A stretch of DNA of 64,000 nucleotides from assembly GCF_001676385.1 (NCBI RefSeq), contig NZ_LYVJ01000008.1:169716-233715 (forward strand), in the 5' to 3' direction. The stretch comes from Stenotrophomonas maltophilia (GTDB lineage: Bacteria; Pseudomonadota; Gammaproteobacteria; Xanthomonadales; Xanthomonadaceae). Made by a program: the position numbers and the translations under genes. Each line of letters begins with the position of its first letter. The stretch's first letter is position 1. Of the stretch, positions 52,719 to 61,239 are shown piece by piece. The notes below the pieces were generated by a model, which had not been told where the DNA came from, ran no database searches, and worked only from the letters and a program-made list of their open reading frames with translations.

Positions 52719-52846
52719 TGCCGACCAACGGTCGGCACCCACCAATACCCAAGCCGACCAACGGTAGGTATCCACCAATACCCAAGCCGACCAACGGTCG
52801 GTATCCACCAATACCCAAGCCGACCAACGGTCGGTATCCACCAACA
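52719..52846. repeat. 33-bp tandem repeat made of REP units, four copies
   Basis: The unit ccgaccaacggtcggtatcc-accaatacccaag repeats from 52721, 52754, 52787 and 52820 with exact 33-bp spacing. The first copy keeps the terminal gtcggcac of the normal REP; the second has gtaggta. It is inverted relative to the REPs at 52038. Read on the minus strand the array encodes an 11-residue repeat (WWIPTVGRLGY), but this has no start and is not a gene. Confidence 0.92.
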
Positions 52847-52871
52847 GATGTTTCCCAGCAGAAGCTGCGGT

Positions 52872-53660
52872 TCATCGCTTCTGCTTGAACAGCCATTCCC
52901 ACATCGCCGGGTCGGCGTAGGTGGCGTCCCAGGCATTGTGGTTGCCCTGCGGATACTCGGTGTAGCGCACGTCATGCGCCTTGGCGCTCTGGAATGCGGC
53001 GTGCAGCCTGCGATCGTCGTCCGGCGGCACGACATCATCCAGCGCGCCATGGAACATCCAGATCGGCGTGTGCCGCAGGCGCTGGGCGATGGCCGCATAG
53101 GGATCGGATTCATGGGCTACCGGTTCGACGAACAGGGTCGGGCGCACCGCGCGTGGTGCCCGCACGGCACCGCAGACCGGCACGATCGCGGCGAACCGGT
53201 GCGGGTCTGCCAGTGCGATGTTCCAGCTGCCGTAGCCGCCCATCGACATGCCGGTCAGATACTGTCGCGCCGGGTCGGCGTCGAATTCGGCGATGGTCGC
53301 ATCGAGTGCGGCGATGGCAACGCGGTTGTTGTAGCCGCTCCACTCGCCGTCGCCCGGCGCCTGCGGGAAGACCACCAGCGCAGGGAAACCGGGATGCGCG
53401 CGCAGGTACGGCCCCAGGCCGGCATGCGTCTGCTTGACGCCGTCGCCGCCGCGCTCGCCCGAACCATGCAGGAACAGCACGACAGGCAGGCCACCGTGGG
53501 TGGTACCGGCGGGAATGAACACCTGATAGTAGGCCGTACGTCCCTCTACCTTCACCGCACGCGCTTCGAAGTGCCCGCGCGCGCTGTCTGGCAGCGAAGC
53601 ACAGCCGGTCATCACCAGAACGGCCAGCACGGGCAGCCAGCGCAGGATCGAGCGGAGCAT
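52872..53660 (-). CDS. Alpha/beta hydrolase lipoprotein esterase
   Basis: The product is 262 residues from ATG 53660. It starts MLRSILRWLPVLAVLVMTGC, with the lipobox VMTGC. The oxyanion segment is VVLFLHGSGERGGDG, the nucleophile Ser is in YLTGMSMGGYGSWNIALADP, the Asp is in MFHGALDDVVPPDDD and the His in YPQGNHNAW. It is a predicted periplasmic lipid-anchored esterase of the PHB-depolymerase-like type. The substrate is unknown. Confidence 0.9.
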   Translation of the reverse strand: MLRSILRWLPVLAVLVMTGCASLPDSARGHFEARAVKVEGRTAYYQVFIPAGTTHGGLPVVLFLHGSGERGGDGVKQTHAGLGPYLRAHPGFPALVVFPQAPGDGEWSGYNNRVAIAALDATIAEFDADPARQYLTGMSMGGYGSWNIALADPHRFAAIVPVCGAVRAPRAVRPTLFVEPVAHESDPYAAIAQRLRHTPIWMFHGALDDVVPPDDDRRLHAAFQSAKAHDVRYTEYPQGNHNAWDATYADPAMWEWLFKQKR

Positions 53661-53730
53661 GGGGTATCCATTGGCGATGGGATCCTCCGCATCGTAGTCC
53701 GCCCCCGGCAGCGCGGCATCGTGCGCCGCA

Positions 53731-53997
53731 TCACTGTGAGCGCGGGAAGCTGGCGATGATGTCCAGTTGCTCCTGTGCCTCGGCATTACCTTCGGCGGCG
53801 GCCGCCTGCACCTGCGCCAGGTCGGGGTGCAGCACCACGAGCAGCGGGTTCTCGCAGACCGGGCAGGCATATTCGGTGGCGTCCTCGTCCAGTTCCATTT
53901 CCATGGCACGCGAGCTGCCTTTCCATTCGCAGGCAGGGCAGGTGTGCTGCTGGTCACGCCAGCCGGCCTGGAAGTAGTTTTCGATTGTTGATGCCAT
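53731..53997 (-). CDS. Zinc-ribbon protein, 88 aa
   Basis: The product starts MASTIENYFQAGWRDQQHTC. Two CxxC pairs (CPACEWKG and CPVCENPL, residues about 20-52) form a zinc ribbon. The C-terminal helix (DLAQVQAAAAEGNAEAQEQL) is Ala-rich. It has no recognised family name. It lies alone between the esterase and mgtE. Confidence 0.75.
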   Translation of the reverse strand: MASTIENYFQAGWRDQQHTCPACEWKGSSRAMEMELDEDATEYACPVCENPLLVVLHPDLAQVQAAAAEGNAEAQEQLDIIASFPRSQ

Positions 53998-54057
53998 GGT
54001 CGTTCCAGTTGGACTGGGTCGGAACCCCGCGCGGCGGTGATCCGGCCCTTGATATGG

Positions 54058-55419
54058 TCAGTGCAGCAGCACCAGGGTGGCCAGGCCGAGGAAGGTGAAG
54101 AAGCCCATCGAGTCGGTCACTGCGGTCAGGAAGATGCCGCTGGCCAATGCCGGATCGAAGCCAAAGCGCTTCAGGGTCAGCGGCACCAGTACGCCCGCCA
54201 GTGCAGCGAACAGCAGGTTGAAGGTCAACGCAATCGCGATCACCGCCGACAGTCCGGGCGAGTGGAACCAGGCCAGTACGATCAGGCCGAGCACCGAACC
54301 CAGCAACAGCCCATTGAGCAGGGCCACCCGCACTTCCTTCCACAGCAGGGTGCGCGCGTTGGAGGCACCCACCTGGCCCAGCGCCAGGCCACGTACCATC
54401 AGTGCCAGTACCTGGGTGCCGGCATTGCCGCCCAGGCCGGCCACGATCGGCATCAGCACCGCCAGCGCCACCAGCTTGTCGATCGTGCCCTCGAAGTGAC
54501 CGACCACGCTGGACGCCAGGAACGCCGTACACAGGTTCACCGACAGCCACATCAGGCGCCGGCGCATCGCGCGCCAGACCGGGCTGAACAGGTCCTCGTC
54601 CTCGTCCAGGCCGGCGGCGCCCAGCGCCTGGTGCTCGGCCTGGCCACGGATGATGTCGACCACGTCATCGATGGTGATGCGGCCGACCAGGATGTTGTTC
54701 TCATCCACCACCGGCGCGGAGATCCAGTCATGGTCGGAGAACTGCCGGGCGACTTCCTGGTCGCTCTCGCCGACATCGATGGCCGGCTGCTCGTCGTCGA
54801 CCAGGCGGTTGATCGGCGTGGTGTCCTCGTGCGTTACCAGTGCCGCAAGCGACACCCGGCCGAGGTACTGATGGCGGCGGCTGACCACGAACAGGTGGTC
54901 GGTGTGGTCCGGCAGTTCGCCGCGCAGGCGCAGGTAGCGCAGCACCACATCGACGTTGACGTCGGCGCGCACCGTCACCACGTCCGGGTTCATCAGGCGG
55001 CCGGCGCTGTCCTCGGGATAGGACAGCACCTGTTCCAGCCGCTCGCGGTTTTCGCGGTCCATCGACTTGAGGACCTCGTCGATGACCGTGTCCGGCAGGT
55101 CCTCGACCAGGTCAGCCAGGTCGTCGATGTCCAGGTCTTCGACCGCGGCGATGATCTCGTCCGGGTCCATGTCCGCGAGCAGGCTTTCGCGCACATCGTC
55201 GCCGACGTGGACCAGCACCTCGCCATCATCCTCCGGATCGACCAGCCCCCACACCACCTCGCGCTTGCCGGGGGGCAGCGATTCGAGCAGGTTGCCGATC
55301 TCGGCCGGGGCCAGGGTATTGACCAGGCGGCGCACCGGGCCGAGCCGGCCGCTGTCCAGTGCATCGGACAGCATCCGCAGTTGGCGCGCAGTCTTGTCGT
55401 GGCGTACGGCTTCGGCCAT
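54058..55419 (-). CDS. mgtE: Magnesium transporter MgtE
   Basis: The product is 453 residues from ATG 55419. An N-terminal MgtE-N helical domain precedes two CBS domains (HLFVVSRRHQYLGRVSLAAL and VVDENNILVGRITIDDVVDI), then a five-helix membrane domain (VGHFEGTIDKLVALAVLMPI, GLGGNAGTQVLALMVRGLAL, and a C-terminal VTDSMGFFTFLGLATLVLL). It is a Mg2+ channel gated by cytoplasmic Mg2+. It ends the minus-strand PTS/rpoN block, about 270 bp from ptsI. Confidence 0.96.
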   Translation of the reverse strand: MAEAVRHDKTARQLRMLSDALDSGRLGPVRRLVNTLAPAEIGNLLESLPPGKREVVWGLVDPEDDGEVLVHVGDDVRESLLADMDPDEIIAAVEDLDIDDLADLVEDLPDTVIDEVLKSMDRENRERLEQVLSYPEDSAGRLMNPDVVTVRADVNVDVVLRYLRLRGELPDHTDHLFVVSRRHQYLGRVSLAALVTHEDTTPINRLVDDEQPAIDVGESDQEVARQFSDHDWISAPVVDENNILVGRITIDDVVDIIRGQAEHQALGAAGLDEDEDLFSPVWRAMRRRLMWLSVNLCTAFLASSVVGHFEGTIDKLVALAVLMPIVAGLGGNAGTQVLALMVRGLALGQVGASNARTLLWKEVRVALLNGLLLGSVLGLIVLAWFHSPGLSAVIAIALTFNLLFAALAGVLVPLTLKRFGFDPALASGIFLTAVTDSMGFFTFLGLATLVLLH

Positions 55420-55654
55420 CGCAGCTCCCGCGGGATAAGAAAAGCCGCGATCCCGGCAAGGATGCGGCAACAGGGGTGTTCAGCGCGTCATTATCGCAAG
55501 GGCATGTTTCAACGCATACCCCGCTGGCCTGCGGGCACCGGGGTCCACGCATTCAACCTTATCCCCGGCCTGTCGGCGCGCCCCTTGAACAACAAGGGAC
55601 TGCTTCTGCGGATCGAATCTGCGTCGGGCCAGCGGCCAGCGGGTCCACATGTTC

Positions 55655-55673
55655 CGCCGGGCCATGCCCGGCG
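55655..55673. repeat. CGCCGGGCCATGCCCGGCG palindrome
   Basis: cgccgggccatgcccggcg is a perfect 8-bp inverted repeat with a 3-nt centre, identical to the one at 47588-47606. It sits 18 bp beyond the end of ptsI. Confidence 0.8.
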
Positions 55674-55690
55674 AGCGCGTAGCGCGGAAA

Positions 55691-57460
55691 TCAGGACGCG
55701 TCCGCCACCAGCGCCAGCCAGCGCTCGATGGCGCGGCGGTCGCGGGCGGCCAGCAGCTTCGGCGCGCGTGCGCGCAGCGTGGCCAGGTCGGCCTCGCGGA
55801 TCGCGCGGCGCACTTCCAGCAGCGTGCCCGGGTGCAGGCTGAATTCGGTCAGGCCCAGCGCCAGCAGCAGCGGCGTCATCCGCGCATCGCCGGCGATCTC
55901 GCCGCATACCGCCACCGGGATGCGGTGGCGCGCACCGGTCTCGATCACCATCTGCAGCAGGCGCAGGACCGCCGGGTGCAGTGGCGAGTACAACTCGCCC
56001 AACGCCTCGTTGTTGCGGTCGGCGGCCAGCAGGTACTGGACCAGGTCGTTGGTCCCGATCGACAGGAAATCGACCAGGTCGATGAAACTCTCCAGCGCCA
56101 GGGCTGCTGCCGGTACTTCGATCATCGCACCGAGCGGTACGTGCTCGGCCACCACGTGCCCTTCGTCGCGCAGCTGGTCGGCCAGCCTGAGCATGCGCCT
56201 GCGTACTGCCAGCAGTTCCTCGCGGGTACTGACCATCGGCACCAGTACCCGCAGCTTGCCGTACGCCGAGGCTCTCAGGATCGCGCGCAGCTGGGTGTCA
56301 GCCACCTTCGGCCGGGCCAGCGACAGGCGCACGCCACGCAGCCCCAGTGCGGGGTTCTCCTCGTTGCTCAGGGTCAGGCCGGTGCGATCGGCCTTGTCTG
56401 CGCCCAGGTCGAGCGTGCGGATGGTCACCGGCCGCCCGCTCATGCCCAGTGCGGCATCCCGGTAGGTCTGGAACTGTTCTTCTTCGTCCGGTAGCTCGTT
56501 GCGCTGCAGGAACAGGAACTCCGTGCGATACAGTCCCAATCCCTGCGCGCCCAGCGCATGTGCCTGGGTCACGTCTTCCAGCGATTCGGCATTGGCCAGC
56601 AGGGCGATGTCGACCTGGTCGCGGGTACGGCTGGGCTTGCTGCGCAGGCGGCCCAGCTCGCGCTGCTCGCGCGCGTGCTCTTTCAGGCGTGCGCGGTAGT
56701 CGCGCAGGTTGTCGGCCTGCGGATTGACGGTGATGCTGCCGTCCGCGCCGTCGATGATCAGCACGTCGCCATCGGCGATGCGGCTGAGCAGCTGAGGAAT
56801 GTTGACGATCAGGGGCAGGTGCAGGCTGCGGGCGAGAATGGCGCTGTGCGACAGCGCGCTGCCGGCAGCAGTGACGATGCCGACCACGCCCTGCGCCTGC
56901 AACTGCGCCAGTTCCGAGGGAGCGATGTTGTCGCACACCAGGATTTCGCCCGCCATGCCCTTTACCGCCGGCGCGCGCTCAGGCTGCAGGAAGGCATGGA
57001 TGCGCCCGATGACGTGATCCAGATCATCCATGCGGCTCTTCAGGTAGGCATCGTCCATGCCATCGAAGACCTTGGCCAGGCGGTCGCGTTGCAGGCGCAG
57101 CGCGTAGCCGGCGCTGTACGGGCCGCTGCGGATCAGTTCATCCAGCCCGAACAGCAGTTCCGGGTCGTCCAGCAGCAGTGCATGCAGGTCGAGGAACTCG
57201 CCCACTTCCTGGTTCAGTGCGCCGTGCAGGCGCTGGCGCAGCTCGTGCATCTCCGTGCGTGCCGCGTCCACCGCCCGGTGCAGGCGGGCCAGCTCCGTTT
57301 CGACCTGGCTTGCGGGCACGCGCTGCTCTGCCACTTCCAGCGCATGCGGAAGCCGGACGCGCGCCCGGCCCATCGCGGTGCCGCGGGCGGCGCCATGGCC
57401 CGCCAGCAGCTGCACCGGCCGCTGGCCGGAGGCACTCTGGCCGGCGCGAGCGCGTGGCAC
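55691..57460 (-). CDS. ptsI: PTS enzyme I (phosphoenolpyruvate-protein phosphotransferase)
   Basis: The product is 589 residues with a GTG start at 57460. The active-site His is in GSALSHSAILARSLHLPLIV, the PEP-binding part has LYRTEFLFLQRNELP and VPMVSTREELLAVRRRM, and the C-terminus has GTNDLVQYLLAADRNNEALG. It moves phosphate from PEP to HPr. It starts 2 nt after the ptsH stop. Confidence 0.97.
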   Translation of the reverse strand: MPRARAGQSASGQRPVQLLAGHGAARGTAMGRARVRLPHALEVAEQRVPASQVETELARLHRAVDAARTEMHELRQRLHGALNQEVGEFLDLHALLLDDPELLFGLDELIRSGPYSAGYALRLQRDRLAKVFDGMDDAYLKSRMDDLDHVIGRIHAFLQPERAPAVKGMAGEILVCDNIAPSELAQLQAQGVVGIVTAAGSALSHSAILARSLHLPLIVNIPQLLSRIADGDVLIIDGADGSITVNPQADNLRDYRARLKEHAREQRELGRLRSKPSRTRDQVDIALLANAESLEDVTQAHALGAQGLGLYRTEFLFLQRNELPDEEEQFQTYRDAALGMSGRPVTIRTLDLGADKADRTGLTLSNEENPALGLRGVRLSLARPKVADTQLRAILRASAYGKLRVLVPMVSTREELLAVRRRMLRLADQLRDEGHVVAEHVPLGAMIEVPAAALALESFIDLVDFLSIGTNDLVQYLLAADRNNEALGELYSPLHPAVLRLLQMVIETGARHRIPVAVCGEIAGDARMTPLLLALGLTEFSLHPGTLLEVRRAIREADLATLRARAPKLLAARDRRAIERWLALVADAS

Positions 57461-57462
57461 GC

Positions 57463-57732
57463 TCAGCTGTCCTCGTCGAAGCGGCGCTCGAACAGGCCGA
57501 CCACCGCGTCCATCGCGGCGGCTTCGTCCTCGCCGTTGATGCGCACGGTGACCGGGGTACCCTGGCCGGCAGCCAGCAGCATCACGCCCATGATGCTCTT
57601 GGCGTTGATCTCACGGCCCTTGGCGGCCATGGTCACGTTGCAGCGGAACGGCGCCAGGGCCTGCACCAGCTTGGCGGTGGCCCGGGCATGCAGCCCGAGG
57701 CGGTTGCTGACGGTGAGTTCTCGTTCAAGCAT
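57463..57732 (-). CDS. ptsH: Phosphocarrier HPr
   Basis: The 89-residue product starts MLERELTVSNRLGLHARATA. His15 is the phosphorylation site by EI (LGLHARA). INAKSIMGVMLLAAGQG carries Ser46, the target of HPr kinase, which is encoded in this window. It overlaps the EIIA gene by 8 bp. Confidence 0.97.
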   Translation of the reverse strand: MLERELTVSNRLGLHARATAKLVQALAPFRCNVTMAAKGREINAKSIMGVMLLAAGQGTPVTVRINGEDEAAAMDAVVGLFERRFDEDS

Positions 57733-58117
57733 CGTCGACTATCGCTCCATTACGGGTGCCCGCCGCGGCAGTGGCGGGCAGTTGATCCAGTCCCTGTTCC
57801 GGATAATTCATCACCCGCAGCAACATCGGCAGGCTCAGCGCCGACACCCGGCGAACCGGGGTTCCCAGCCGGGCCAGCTGCGCGGCGAGGTTGGCGGGGC
57901 TGGCGCCGTACAGGTCGGTCAGGATCAGTACGCCTTCTCCACCGTCGACCCGCCGCAGGGCGGCCGAGGCGAGCGGGAGCAGGGCGTCCAGGTCTGCGTC
58001 GAACGGTACTTCGAAAGCTTCGGTCTTCAGCGGCAGCTGCCGCAGGAGCCGGGTCGCCACGTCGAGCAGGGCGGTCCCGACCCCAGGATGCGTTACGAGG
58101 AGAATGCCACAGGTCAT
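57725..58117 (-). CDS. PTS EIIA component, mannose type
   Basis: The 130-residue product starts MTCGILLVTHPGVGTALLDV. His10 in VTHPGVG is the phosphorylation site. LILTDLYGASPANLAAQL is typical of the EIIA-Man/DhaM fold. No EIIB, EIIC or EIID gene is present, so it is likely regulatory. The operon EIIA-ptsH-ptsI is coupled by overlaps. Confidence 0.92.
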   Translation of the reverse strand: MTCGILLVTHPGVGTALLDVATRLLRQLPLKTEAFEVPFDADLDALLPLASAALRRVDGGEGVLILTDLYGASPANLAAQLARLGTPVRRVSALSLPMLLRVMNYPEQGLDQLPATAAAGTRNGAIVDDA

Positions 58118-58194
58118 TACTGCACGTTAACAGGTCAAGGTGAATTGGCGATAGACGCAGATGAGGGGCACTGTGTCCCGTATTCAGCGTTGCT

Positions 58195-58232
58195 CGGGTC
58201 AGAGCCCTTTCCTGCTGAAAGAGATCCGACCC
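58195..58232. repeat. Decayed GGGGTCAGATCCC hairpin
   Basis: gggtcagagccctttcctgc, then tgaaagagatccgacccc. The two arms pair imperfectly and resemble the perfect copy at 11030-11070. Confidence 0.65.
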
Positions 58233-58262
58233 CATCCTTTTTTCGATGCCTGACAGAGATCC

Positions 58263-58281
58263 ATCCACGCATGGCGTGGAT
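58263..58281. repeat. ATCCACGC-ATG-GCGTGGAT palindrome
   Basis: atccacgc-atg-gcgtggat is a perfect 8-bp stem with a 3-nt loop. It matches the repeat at 40005-40025. Confidence 0.75.
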
Positions 58282-58337
58282 CTACCGTGCCGACCAAGGC
58301 CGACACCTGCCAACAGCAGCAGAAATCTTTCAGAGGT

Positions 58338-58435
58338 GGGGCGGTGTGGGTATGCAGGACCGTTGGCGCCATGGATGGCGCCATCGAGCCCCCAGGGACG
58401 GGTTCACGGCGTGTCCTGCATACCCACACCGCCCC
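58338..58435. repeat. 98-bp hairpin with 23-bp perfect arms
   Basis: The arm ggggcggtgtgggtatgcag-gac (58338-58360) is exactly complementary to 58413-58435. The 52-nt loop includes a second palindrome, ggcgccatggatggcgcc. It is part of a 416-bp non-coding gap with three other repeats upstream of rapZ on the minus strand. Confidence 0.85.
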
Positions 58436-58477
58436 GCCATCCCACGGAATGCCGCTTCTGCTTTTTCTGTTGCTGTT

Positions 58478-58501
58478 GCCGGCCAGCGGCCGGCACTACC
58501 G
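58478..58501. repeat. Short CCGGCCAGCGGCCGG palindrome
   Basis: ccggccagcggccggcactaccgg is a REP-like palindrome of the family at 47546 and 36429. It is 33 bp before the rapZ stop. Confidence 0.65.
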
Positions 58502-58533
58502 GCGGGTGCCGGGCGCAGCCCGGCCGACCACCC

Positions 58534-59415
58534 TCAGTCCTGTTCGCGGTGGTAGGTCGCCACGTCTTGCCAGCCCATTTCGCGGGCGTGGCGCGCCATG
58601 CGTTCGGCGAGGAACACCGAGCGGTGCTTGCCGCCGGTACAGCCGAAGGCCACGGTTACATAGCTGCGGGTGCCGTCGCCGAGCTTCGGCAACCAGGTAT
58701 CGAGGAACTCCATCAGCTGGGCCAGGTAGCGCTGCACGTCCGGCTGCGCTTCCAGATAGTCACGCACGCCGGGTTCGCGGCCGCTCAGCGCGCGCAGTTC
58801 CGGGTCCCAGTGCGGGTTGGGGAGTACGCGCGCATCGAACACGAAGTCGGCCTCCGCCGGTACCCCGCGCTTGTAGGCGAACGATTCGAACAGCAGCGAC
58901 AGGCCGGTGGCATGGTCCATCGCGAACTCGGTGATGATCCGCCGCCGCAGCTGGTGCACGTTGAGGCTGCTGGTATCGATCACCGCATCGGCTTCGCGCC
59001 GCAATGGCGCGGTCAACTCGCGTTCGCGGGCGATCGCTTCGGGCAGCGACAGGCCCAGCTGGCTCAGTGGATGGCGGCGGCGGGTGTCGGCGTAGCGCTT
59101 GAGCACGGCCTCATCGCTGGCCTCGAAGAACAGGACCTTCACTTCCACGCCGGCATCGGTGGCCAGCCGGCGCCAGCTGCCCAGCTGGCTCAGGTCGGCC
59201 TGGCCGCGCACGTCGATGCCTACTGCCAGCTGGCGCCGGGATCCATTGTCGTCGGCCAGCACGCTGCGCACGAAATCCGGCAGCAACCGGACCGGCAGGT
59301 TGTCCGAGCAGTAGTAATCCTGGTCCTCGAAGGTCTTCAGGGCAACGGACTTGCCCGAGCCGGACAGGCCGCTGACGATGATCAGGGTCGGGGCGGAAGG
59401 GGCGGGGGTGTTCAT
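58534..59415 (-). CDS. rapZ: RNase adapter protein RapZ
   Basis: The 293-residue product starts [21 protein letters not shown]-loop [20 protein letters not shown], then [40 protein letters not shown] and the C-terminal [20 protein letters not shown]. It is the adapter that guides RNase E to the GlmZ RNA in E. coli and senses glucosamine-6-phosphate. It belongs with hprK and ptsN, the conserved PTS-Ntr block. Confidence 0.97.
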   Translation of the reverse strand: MNTPAPSAPTLIIVSGLSGSGKSVALKTFEDQDYYCSDNLPVRLLPDFVRSVLADDNGSRRQLAVGIDVRGQADLSQLGSWRRLATDAGVEVKVLFFEASDEAVLKRYADTRRRHPLSQLGLSLPEAIARERELTAPLRREADAVIDTSSLNVHQLRRRIITEFAMDHATGLSLLFESFAYKRGVPAEADFVFDARVLPNPHWDPELRALSGREPGVRDYLEAQPDVQRYLAQLMEFLDTWLPKLGDGTRSYVTVAFGCTGGKHRSVFLAERMARHAREMGWQDVATYHREQD

Positions 59416-59442
59416 GGACGGGCTCTTCGCGGTGCAATGGGA

Positions 59443-60393
59443 TCAGGGATTCCGCCGTTCCAGCAGGTTGCTGTGGCGGGCGATGAACATCGCCGCCGGA
59501 TCGATGCCCTTGGTGCGCAGGATATGCAGGCGGGTGGCGGCCTCGGTCAGCACCGCCAGGTTGCGGCCGGGCATCACCGGCAGGGTGATCAGCGGCACAT
59601 CCAGGTCCAGCACATGGCGGGTTCCCGAATCGCCGGTCAGGCGCTCGTAGCCATGCGGGGTGGGTTCGGTCATCGGCTTGGTCAGGTGGACGATCAGCCG
59701 AAGGTACTTGTTCTTCTTTACCGCCGTGTCGCCGAACATCTCGCGCACGTTCAGCACACCCAGGCCGCGGACTTCCAGAAGGTCCTGCAGCAGTTCCGGG
59801 CAGGTGCCATCGAGCACATCCGGCGCGATCTGGGTGAACTCGGGTGCATCGTCAGCCACCAGCCGATGGCCGCGGCTGAGCAGCTCCAACGCCAGTTCGC
59901 TCTTGCCCGATCCGGCTTCGCCGGTGATCAGCACGCCGATGGAATAGATCTCCATGAACACGCCGTGCAGGATCACCCGCGGCGCCAGCGTGCGCGCCAG
60001 GTGGTAGGAAAGGTGGTTGAGCAGTTCGTGGCCGCGCTTGGGCGAGACCCACAGCGGCGTGCCGGATTCGTCCGCTGCCGCGCGCAGGTCTTCCGGGCAT
60101 GGCTGGTTGCGGGTGATCACCAGCGCCAACGGATGGGACTGCATGATCTTCTCGATCGTTTCCCAGCGCAGCCTTGGTTCCAGCGCGTCCAGCCAGGACA
60201 GTTCCTCGGTCCCGAGGATCTGCACCTTGTTGGGGTAGATCGCATTGAGGTAGCCGGCCAGCGAGGGGCGTCGCGAAACCGTGTTGCCGGCCTCCAGTTC
60301 ACGCTTCCCGCCGGACTGCCCGGCGACCCAGCGCAGGCCGAGGCGCTCGCGCTGCTGTTCGAACAGTTCGCGGGCGGTGATGCTGGTATTCAT
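59443..60393 (-). CDS. hprK: HPr kinase/phosphorylase
   Basis: The product is 316 residues from ATG 60393 ([20 protein letters not shown]). The P-loop is [20 protein letters not shown], then [14 protein letters not shown]. The family signature [20 protein letters not shown] is near residue 205. It phosphorylates Ser46 of HPr with ATP and reverses it. Its start overlaps the ptsN stop (ATGA). Confidence 0.96.
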   Translation of the reverse strand: MNTSITARELFEQQRERLGLRWVAGQSGGKRELEAGNTVSRRPSLAGYLNAIYPNKVQILGTEELSWLDALEPRLRWETIEKIMQSHPLALVITRNQPCPEDLRAAADESGTPLWVSPKRGHELLNHLSYHLARTLAPRVILHGVFMEIYSIGVLITGEAGSGKSELALELLSRGHRLVADDAPEFTQIAPDVLDGTCPELLQDLLEVRGLGVLNVREMFGDTAVKKNKYLRLIVHLTKPMTEPTPHGYERLTGDSGTRHVLDLDVPLITLPVMPGRNLAVLTEAATRLHILRTKGIDPAAMFIARHSNLLERRNP

Positions 60394-60842
60394 GCGGCGC
60401 TCGCCGGGGGCGTGAGGTCCAGCGCCTCGCGCAGTGCGCGGGCATCGCCGGCCGCGCGCAGCGCGTGGCGGATGGCGGGCGCAGAGAACAGCTCGGCCAG
60501 TTCGGACAGCAGCATCAGGTGCTGGTGGGTGTAGTGGGCGGGGACGGCCATGGCGAACACCAGGTCGACCGGCTCGTCGCCGCCAAAGTCGACCGGGGCC
60601 GCCAATCGCAGCAGCGCTCCGCGCGGGCGGTCCAGGGTCGGGGCGCGGCCGTGGGGGATGGCGATGCCGTGCCCGATCGCGGTGCTGCCCAGCGCTTCGC
60701 GCTGGCACAGGTTCAGGTAGATCTGTTCGGCATTGGCCTGGCGGCAGGCCAGCAACCCGGCGGCGGCCTTCAGGACGCTGTCGCGGTCGGTGGCCGCACA
60801 GAGCTGGGTCTGCACGGCCGCCAGGAGGTCAGTCAGGGGCAT
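60390..60842 (-). CDS. ptsN: PTS IIA-like nitrogen regulatory protein (EIIA-Ntr)
   Basis: The 150-residue product has the phosphorylated His in [40 protein letters not shown] and similar follow as the C-terminal helices. It is the regulatory acceptor of the PTS-Ntr, linked to nitrogen, potassium and envelope control. It lies between hpf and hprK, near rpoN, as in most gammaproteobacteria. Confidence 0.95.
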   Translation of the reverse strand: MPLTDLLAAVQTQLCAATDRDSVLKAAAGLLACRQANAEQIYLNLCQREALGSTAIGHGIAIPHGRAPTLDRPRGALLRLAAPVDFGGDEPVDLVFAMAVPAHYTHQHLMLLSELAELFSAPAIRHALRAAGDARALREALDLTPPASAA

Positions 60843-60863
60843 GTCTGCGGAGAACGGTGGCGA

Positions 60864-61181
60864 TCAGCCGCCATTGTCACCCACGGGCAGCGGTGCGTGC
60901 TGCTGTTTTTTCTCCTTGTGCTTGATGACCAGGCGGTCAAGCTTGTCCGCAAGCAGGTCGATCGCGGCGTACATGGTCTGGCCGCCGGCCTCGGCGTGCA
61001 GGGTCTGCCCCGGAATGTTGAGGCTGGCATCGACGTGGTGCTCGGTCTTCTGCAGCTTGAGGGTCACCCGCGCTTCGCAGTGCTGTTCGAAGTGCTTTCC
61101 GATCCGGGCCAGCTTCTCCTCGACATAGGACTGCAGGGCCGGGGTGACTTCGACGTCTTTGCCAAACGTTTCGATGCGCAT
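60864..61181 (-). CDS. hpf: Ribosome hibernation-promoting factor (short HPF)
   Basis: The 105-residue product starts MRIETFGKDVEVTPALQSYV, then EEKLARIGKHFEQHCEARVT and LKLQKTEHHVDASLNIPGQT. This is the YfiA/HPF fold. It binds the 30S subunit to make inactive ribosome dimers in stationary phase. It follows rpoN, the common order rpoN-hpf-ptsN. Confidence 0.95.
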   Translation of the reverse strand: MRIETFGKDVEVTPALQSYVEEKLARIGKHFEQHCEARVTLKLQKTEHHVDASLNIPGQTLHAEAGGQTMYAAIDLLADKLDRLVIKHKEKKQQHAPLPVGDNGG

Positions 61182-61239
61182 CGGGTTTCTCCTGTGTTCG
61201 GATGTGCCAATGAACCTCTCCGCCGGGCGCGGCGGCGCG

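Noticed and set aside
52719..52846. CRISPR array
   Set aside because: The 33-bp units are direct tandem copies without unique spacers, and each contains the REP palindrome. The Cas2-like gene at 22917 is 30 kb away and no cas genes are present.
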